Below, one piece after another: positions 59,747 to 64,000 of a stretch of 64,000 nucleotides of DNA; the stretch's first letter is position 1; each line of letters opens with the position of its first letter. This DNA comes from Bacteroidaceae bacterium (GTDB lineage Bacteria; Bacteroidota; Bacteroidia; Bacteroidales; Bacteroidaceae). Position numbers and translations under genes: made by a program. The DNA lies in the NCBI GenBank assembly GCA_017470425.1, contig JAFUYT010000021.1, positions 62,001 through 126,000 of the forward strand, read 5' to 3'. The notes under the pieces were generated by a model. The model was not told where the DNA came from. It did no database searches and was given only the letters and a program-made list of their open reading frames with translations.

Positions 59747-62695
59747 CTACTGGGCCGTGAACGAGGTGACAGAGGTCGTGCCGGCGGCGGAGCTGCCGAG
59801 GTAGAGGCCGTGCCAGGCGGTGGTGGCATCGGTGGGTGCCGAGGTGCTGTACTTCACGGTGTAGCTGCTGCCCTTGACCATGCCGGTGGCAGTGAAGAGG
59901 GCGAGGGTGCTGCTGCACGAACCTTCGAAGCTGTAGGTGACCAGATTGGTGCCGGAGGCGTTGGCGAGGGTGTAGTAGCGGCCGCTGGTGTAGCTGATGC
60001 TGCTGGTGACGAAGGCGTAGCCCTGCTTGGCGTTGCTGATGGTGCTGCTGGAGCTGCTGCCGCCCCATCCGCCGCCACCGCCGCCCTGGGCGCCGCCGGC
60101 GCTGATGCCGATGCCCGTGCCGGTGATCTGGATGTAAGAATTGTTGTCGCAGTCGAGACCTTCCTCGGGCGAGCCTTGGGTGGTGTAGGCGAAGACCACG
60201 CCGTTGCCGATGGTGATGGCGCCCGTGCGGCCTGCGTTGCTATCTACGGAGTCGTTGCCGTAGCCGTAGCAGACGGTGACGCCGCCGTTGAAGTAGATGT
60301 TGCCGCTGGAGTTGATGCAGTCGTCGTAGCACTTGAAGTAGTGCTTGCCGCCCTCGATGTAGATGGCTGTCTTGGACTCAAGGCCCTCGGCGCCGTTGGT
60401 GCTGGTGTAGATCTCGCTGGTGCCGCCGTAGATGTAGATGGTGCCCTGCACCTTGATGCCCTTGGCGGAGCTGCCGCTGGACTGCTGGCCCCAGCCACCG
60501 CCACTGCTGCCGCCGAGGGAGCTGCCCTTGGTGGTGACGGTCAGCGTGGGACCGTCGCCGCCGCTGACGCCCTGCGTGTAGGTGCCGCTGCTCTTGATGC
60601 CCTTGCCGCCGGTGCCGGACATGGTGATGGTGATGGTGCCTCCGAGGAGCTTCAGGCTCGTGTCGGCCTTGATGCCTTTGGCGGTGTAGCTGTCGGCCGT
60701 GCCCTGCACACCGGCGCCGCTGTTGTCGATGGTGAGCGTGCCGCCGTTGGTGGTCACGGTGGTGGCGGTGATGCCGCGGCTGGCGTTGCCGGAAGCCGTG
60801 ATCTTCAGCGTGCCGCCGTTCTGCACGAAGTCGGCGGTCTTCACGCCGGAGCTGTAGCTGGCGTCGTTGTTGATGACCTGCATGGCGCCAGAGGGCGTGA
60901 GCGTCGTCGTGCCGCCGTTAATGGTTGTCGTGGCCTTGCTCTTGATGCTCTTGCTCATGGCACCGCTGTTGGAGATGTTCACCGTGCCAGCGTTGATGGT
61001 GAGGTTGCCGTCGGCCTTCATGCCGATGGCGTTGTAGGCCGTGCCCTCATCCTCGCTGATGTCACTGCTGCCGCCGTAGGTGCTGGTGACGTTGGTGAGC
61101 GAGTAGGTGCGGGTGGTGCCGCTCGTGGAGTAGCTGTTGGTGATGCTGTAGTAGATGTCGGTGCCCGAGGTGGGTGCCGAGAACGTGGCGGACTGGATGG
61201 CATAGGTGGTGCCGCTGCCGCCGCCCCAACCGCCGCCGCGGCTGGTGTAGTCGGCGCTCTTGAAGTAGTAGGTACCGTCGGTGGCCGCCTTGAAGTCGTA
61301 GTAGTAGAAGGTCACGGTGGAGTAGCCGCTGGACTTGCTGACGGTGGAGGTGAGCTGCTGCACGAGCGTGCCGTCGCTCTTGTAGAGGTAGAGCGTCGTC
61401 CAGGCATTGCTGCTGCCGCCGGGGCCCATGCCACCGCCGCCCGAGGTGGGCAGGCTGACATATACCTTATAGGAAGAAGTCTGCTCGCCGCTGTCGTCGC
61501 CGCCGGTGGTCTCGGCGGTGCCGCCCTTGCCGTTGGCCTTGATGGTCACGTTGGTGGAGACGTCGGCACTGGCCTCGTCGATGGTGAGCGTGCCCTCGGC
61601 ACTCATGCCCTTACCGCCGGCGCCGGTGTTGGTGATGTTCACCGTGCCGCCCGTGACGCTGATGTTGCCGTCGGCCTTAATGCTGGTGGGGTAGCTGATG
61701 TCGGAACCCTCCACTTCGATGCCGCCGGACTGCGTGACCGTCACGGAGCCTGCGCTGATGCTGATGTCGCCGTCGGCCTTGAGGCCCTTGGCCGCGTCGC
61801 CCGTGAGGGTCAGGTCGAGCGTGCCGCCCTCGATGTAGATGCTGCCGGAGTCCTCGCCGTCGTGACCCGCGAGGGTGCCGGTGCTCTCGGTGCCGTCGAT
61901 GCTGCACTGGATGCCGTCGGAGCCCACGCCCGTGATGGTGAGCGTGCCGCTTTCCATGAGGAAGTACTCGTTGCAGTTGATGCCGTCCTTGGCCGCCTTG
62001 GCCACGTTGATGGTGCAGTTCTTCATCTCGAGGTACTCACCACTCCAGATGCCGTGGCCCACGGCGCTGCTGACGGTGAGCGTGCCCTTACCCTTGAACT
62101 CGGTGTGCCCTTTGCTGACGAAGGCTGCCTTCTGCGTACTCGCGCTGCCGTCGGACAGCGTGTTCACGGTGCCGTTCTTCACGCTCACGGCGATGCGCTT
62201 GCCGTCCTGGATGTTGATGGCGGCGCCGGTGGGGTTCGTCAGCGTGAGACCGCGCAACTCCACGGTAGCCTTGTAGGAACCAGAGAGATAGAACTCGCCG
62301 TCGGTGCTGCTGCCCGAGAGGCTGTAGGTGATCTCACCCGTCGTGTCGTCGGCCACCTCGGCGCTCTGCATGACACTCACGTGGGCACCGCTGACGGCGA
62401 CGCTCACGTACTTGGCGATGCGGCCATCGACGAGGACGCGGGCGGCGTTGCCGTCGTAGGTGACATAGACCGCGGTATCGCCCACGACAGCGTCATCGAC
62501 ATAAATGCGCGTGATGTCGGCGATTGCATACGTGTTGTCGGCGATCGTGAGGCTGGTGCCGTCGGCGTAGAGCATCGAGCCGGCGTCAGCGGCGGGAATC
62601 TGATAGGTGACGCTGCCCACCTCGACGTTCAGCGTCTGCGCCATCGCGGCCACTGTGACCACGGCGGCGATGAGGAAAGAAGCAAGCCGTCTCAT
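59747..62695 (-). CDS. Cthe_2159-like carbohydrate-binding beta-helix protein
   Basis: A 982-residue exported protein (signal peptide MRRLASFLIAAVVTVAAMAQ). From about 120 to the end it is a run of right-handed-helix-like repeats: GITINCNEYF, TLTITGVGSDGIQCSIDG, SGSIYIEGGTLDLTLTGDAAKGLKADG and later VTTNGGTLTIDNSGAG. Gly/Ser-rich linkers (GGGWGGGSGTT, GGGGGWGGSSSSS) interrupt them. Known members bind cellulose or pectic polymers. It starts with a 4-base overlap (ATGA) of the preceding small secreted protein, so they are co-translated. Ca-like DGxN/DGI turns are numerous. Confidence 0.88.
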   Translation of the reverse strand: MRRLASFLIAAVVTVAAMAQTLNVEVGSVTYQIPAADAGSMLYADGTSLTIADNTYAIADITRIYVDDAVVGDTAVYVTYDGNAARVLVDGRIAKYVSVAVSGAHVSVMQSAEVADDTTGEITYSLSGSSTDGEFYLSGSYKATVELRGLTLTNPTGAAINIQDGKRIAVSVKNGTVNTLSDGSASTQKAAFVSKGHTEFKGKGTLTVSSAVGHGIWSGEYLEMKNCTINVAKAAKDGINCNEYFLMESGTLTITGVGSDGIQCSIDGTESTGTLAGHDGEDSGSIYIEGGTLDLTLTGDAAKGLKADGDISISAGSVTVTQSGGIEVEGSDISYPTSIKADGNISVTGGTVNITNTGAGGKGMSAEGTLTIDEASADVSTNVTIKANGKGGTAETTGGDDSGEQTSSYKVYVSLPTSGGGGMGPGGSSNAWTTLYLYKSDGTLVQQLTSTVSKSSGYSTVTFYYYDFKAATDGTYYFKSADYTSRGGGWGGGSGTTYAIQSATFSAPTSGTDIYYSITNSYSTSGTTRTYSLTNVTSTYGGSSDISEDEGTAYNAIGMKADGNLTINAGTVNISNSGAMSKSIKSKATTTINGGTTTLTPSGAMQVINNDASYSSGVKTADFVQNGGTLKITASGNASRGITATTVTTNGGTLTIDNSGAGVQGTADSYTAKGIKADTSLKLLGGTITITMSGTGGKGIKSSGTYTQGVSGGDGPTLTVTTKGSSLGGSSGGGWGQQSSGSSAKGIKVQGTIYIYGGTSEIYTSTNGAEGLESKTAIYIEGGKHYFKCYDDCINSSGNIYFNGGVTVCYGYGNDSVDSNAGRTGAITIGNGVVFAYTTQGSPEEGLDCDNNSYIQITGTGIGISAGGAQGGGGGGWGGSSSSSTISNAKQGYAFVTSSISYTSGRYYTLANASGTNLVTYSFEGSCSSTLALFTATGMVKGSSYTVKYSTSAPTDATTAWHGLYLGSSAAGTTSVTSFTAQ

Positions 62696-63117
62696 TTCAC
62701 TGCGATTTTAGAGGTGGAACCATCGGATTTACGGACCACATAGATGCCCTTGCGCACCAGCGTCCGCTCGTTCTTGCGCACCGCCTGACGGCCGCTGAGG
62801 TCATAGTAGGTGTCGCGCTGCGAGTTCAGTGCTGCGGGATTGACGGCCTGCACGCCGGTGGGCAGCTCCTCGGCGGTCGAGAACTGCATGGCAGCCAGGT
62901 CGGAGAGCTCCAGTGTCGTCTGCGTGCCCGTGGCGTTGGTGGCCACGAGCTTGCCGTCGCTGAATGTGATGACGAGCTGATCCACCGCCACAGCGCTCTG
63001 CGTGCCGTTGGCGCCCGTGAACACCAGATAAGGATAGGTGTAGTCTTCAGCAAAGATGACGAGGGCCACCATCGCGGCGCACATCGTCAACAAGTACTTC
63101 TTCATATTGTTCTTCAT
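62692..63117 (-). CDS. Small secreted protein with YDLSGR tail
   Basis: A 141-residue protein; MKNNMKKYLL is either start (63117 or 63105). The signal peptide ends IFA. The body YTYPYLVFTGANGTQSAVAVDQLVITFSDGKL is a repeat seen in Prevotella secreted proteins, and the tail YYDLSGRQAVRK...GIYVVRKSDGSTSKIAVK looks like a type IX sorting signal. No enzyme motif. It overlaps the Cthe_2159-like gene by 4 bases and probably acts with it at the surface. Confidence 0.75.
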   Translation of the reverse strand: MKNNMKKYLLTMCAAMVALVIFAEDYTYPYLVFTGANGTQSAVAVDQLVITFSDGKLVATNATGTQTTLELSDLAAMQFSTAEELPTGVQAVNPAALNSQRDTYYDLSGRQAVRKNERTLVRKGIYVVRKSDGSTSKIAVK

Positions 63118-63145
63118 TATGTGAATAATCTCTTATTTGCGCTTG

Positions 63146-63153
63146 CAAAAGTA
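63146..63153 (-). promoter_or_regulatory. Promoter -7 box of the small secreted protein
   Basis: CAAAAGTA on + is TACTTTTG on the minus strand, 28 bases before the start. Confidence 0.5.
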
Positions 63154-63176
63154 GGCAATTAATCCCATATAGGACG

Positions 63177-63208
63177 AAAAAAAGTGCCGTTTCTCAATGA
63201 AACGGCAC
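63177..63208 (-). terminator. Terminator after the partial secreted protein
   Basis: GTGCCGTTT (63184-63192) pairs with AAACGGCAC (63200-63208), and a T7 run follows on the minus strand (63177-63183). Confidence 0.85.
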
Positions 63209-63241
63209 AAAAAGACGATAAACAAAGGGGCTATAAAAGGT

Positions 63242-64000
63242 CTATTTCACCATCACCTTGCGAGTGGAGCCATCGCTCATCTGCAAGATATTGATGCCGC
63301 GTTGCGGAGCCGTCAGACGGCGACCGCTCAGGTCGTAGCGGGCCACCACGGAGAGTGTCGGAGACTGGATGCCATCGACGGCATCGGGGCAGACGGGCAG
63401 TTCCTCGCGAGGCTGGCAGAGGATGCCAAGGAGGGGAAAGGAAGTAATATAACCTTGACGGCGGAGTGAATTCGTGATCCTTACAGATGCTACCTCCAAA
63501 ACATTATACACATCCGAGATGACCTGCACGCCCTCAAACAAGAGGACAGTGTCCACTTTTTCGCTTTCATACAGGAGGTCAATGTTACCGCCTGACATGA
63601 TACTAGTCTTCCCTACCCCTGTCTCTTCATCGAACGCTGCGACATACGTCAGATAGGAACGAATGCGATTGCGGTAGGACTGAAGCTCCAACCCATTGTC
63701 ATCCGTAAATGGTGTAGGATGCACGGGCGGCACGATGGCATAGATGTCGTAGGTGACATTCGGTACCATGTGCAGAGCGAAATAAGCAGAGGGATAAAGT
63801 GTCTGTACGCTAAACAGGTATCCATTCTCTACAGGAAGGCCCCATGCTGGATCTGCTGCAAACGGCTCGGCGGTCGTCTGGGTATCCGTGTTAATAGGCA
63901 GTTCATTGGCACCAACATAGTCGCTGGCGGGAATGAACGGCGACTGCAGGAACCAGTTGGTGAAGTTGCCGGCATCGAAACCGGTGGCCAAGTGTATCTC
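63242..64000 (-). CDS. Secreted protein, C-terminal part (cut by window end)
   Basis: The frame is open to the last base, so the N-terminus is missing; the visible 252 residues end at TAA 63242-63244. The part is rich in aromatic and acidic residues (ANELPINTDTQ, YDIYAIVPPVHPTPF), resembling lipoproteins or surface proteins with repeated beta-sandwich domains of Prevotella. The end, ARYDLSGRRLTAPQRGINILQMSDG followed by basic residues, is a type IX-like sorting tail. Lower GC than the neighbours. I do not recognise the family. Confidence 0.7.
   Translation of the reverse strand, partial: EIHLATGFDAGNFTNWFLQSPFIPASDYVGANELPINTDTQTTAEPFAADPAWGLPVENGYLFSVQTLYPSAYFALHMVPNVTYDIYAIVPPVHPTPFTDDNGLELQSYRNRIRSYLTYVAAFDEETGVGKTSIMSGGNIDLLYESEKVDTVLLFEGVQVISDVYNVLEVASVRITNSLRRQGYITSFPLLGILCQPREELPVCPDAVDGIQSPTLSVVARYDLSGRRLTAPQRGINILQMSDGSTRKVMVK

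Noticed and set aside
59612-62743. A 1,043-codon open frame opposite the Cthe_2159-like gene
   Set aside because: Gly/Ala/Val-only composition and no start signals; the minus-strand protein has a signal peptide, promoter and terminator.

Overview
The window comes from a high-GC member of the Bacteroidales, most like a gut Prevotellaceae-type organism. The evidence is the Bacteroidota promoter box TAnnTTTG (seen as TACCTTTG, TATCTTTG or TAACTTTG) in front of many genes, the fused MurF-alanine racemase, a GSCFA protein, a TonB-dependent receptor, a DUF5117-type metalloprotease, several secreted plant-polysaccharide enzymes, and C-terminal YDLxGR tails like type IX secretion signals. The genus is an inference. 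Everything here was read by eye; no database search was run.

Layout. 1-1.8 kb: three small GC-rich unknown genes, the first cut by the window edge, probably accessory. 2-11.3 kb: DUF362 protein, ClC channel, Fmt, zinc metalloprotease, cation/proton antiporter and PHP phosphoesterase, all on +. 11.3-18.4 kb: secreted GH43, tRNA-Arg(CCG), AsnA, and the GSCFA/MurF-Alr pair. 18.4-27.5 kb: Dxs, TrkA, TonB receptor, amidase/MCE pair and DnaA. 27.9-30.6 kb: CstA divergent from an Lrp regulator, and a histidine phosphatase. 30.6-35.4 kb: GH97, an AT-rich four-helix-bundle gene and a PL11 rhamnogalacturonan lyase. 35.4-37.5 kb: an AAA ATPase plus DUF4435 pair resembling the PARIS anti-phage system. 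37.7-49 kb: thioesterase, RND pump, DNA2/NAM7-type helicase, HHH/outer-membrane-like protein, POT transporter and SulP transporter. 49-53 kb: a PurF paralogue and the divergent Kbl/threonine dehydrogenase pair. 53-59.4 kb: GH51 arabinofuranosidase, a 1,112-residue PL11 lyase and a DUF2461 protein. 59.7-64 kb: a Cthe_2159-like surface protein with a small secreted partner, and a partial secreted protein. GH43, GH51, GH97 and the two PL11 enzymes fit breakdown of rhamnogalacturonan I and its arabinan side chains, but no SusC/SusD pair is in the window.

The most unusual feature is two layers of repeats. (1) Palindromic, GC-rich elements, usually an inverted pair around a short core, lie in frame inside conserved genes (helicase twice, RND pump, MurF-Alr, TonB receptor, GH97, PL11), with related short palindromes in Fmt, GH97 and GH43. 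They add about 35-63 residues while the surrounding motifs stay intact, much like the palindromic elements of Rickettsia. (2) Nearly every spacer of the middle and right part carries its own AT-rich tandem repeat with 7-nt period (or about 22 nt). These repeats supply stop codons, start regions, leaders and even the signal-peptide core of GH97. The one AT-rich gene in the window, the four-helix-bundle protein, is bracketed by inverted copies of such a repeat.
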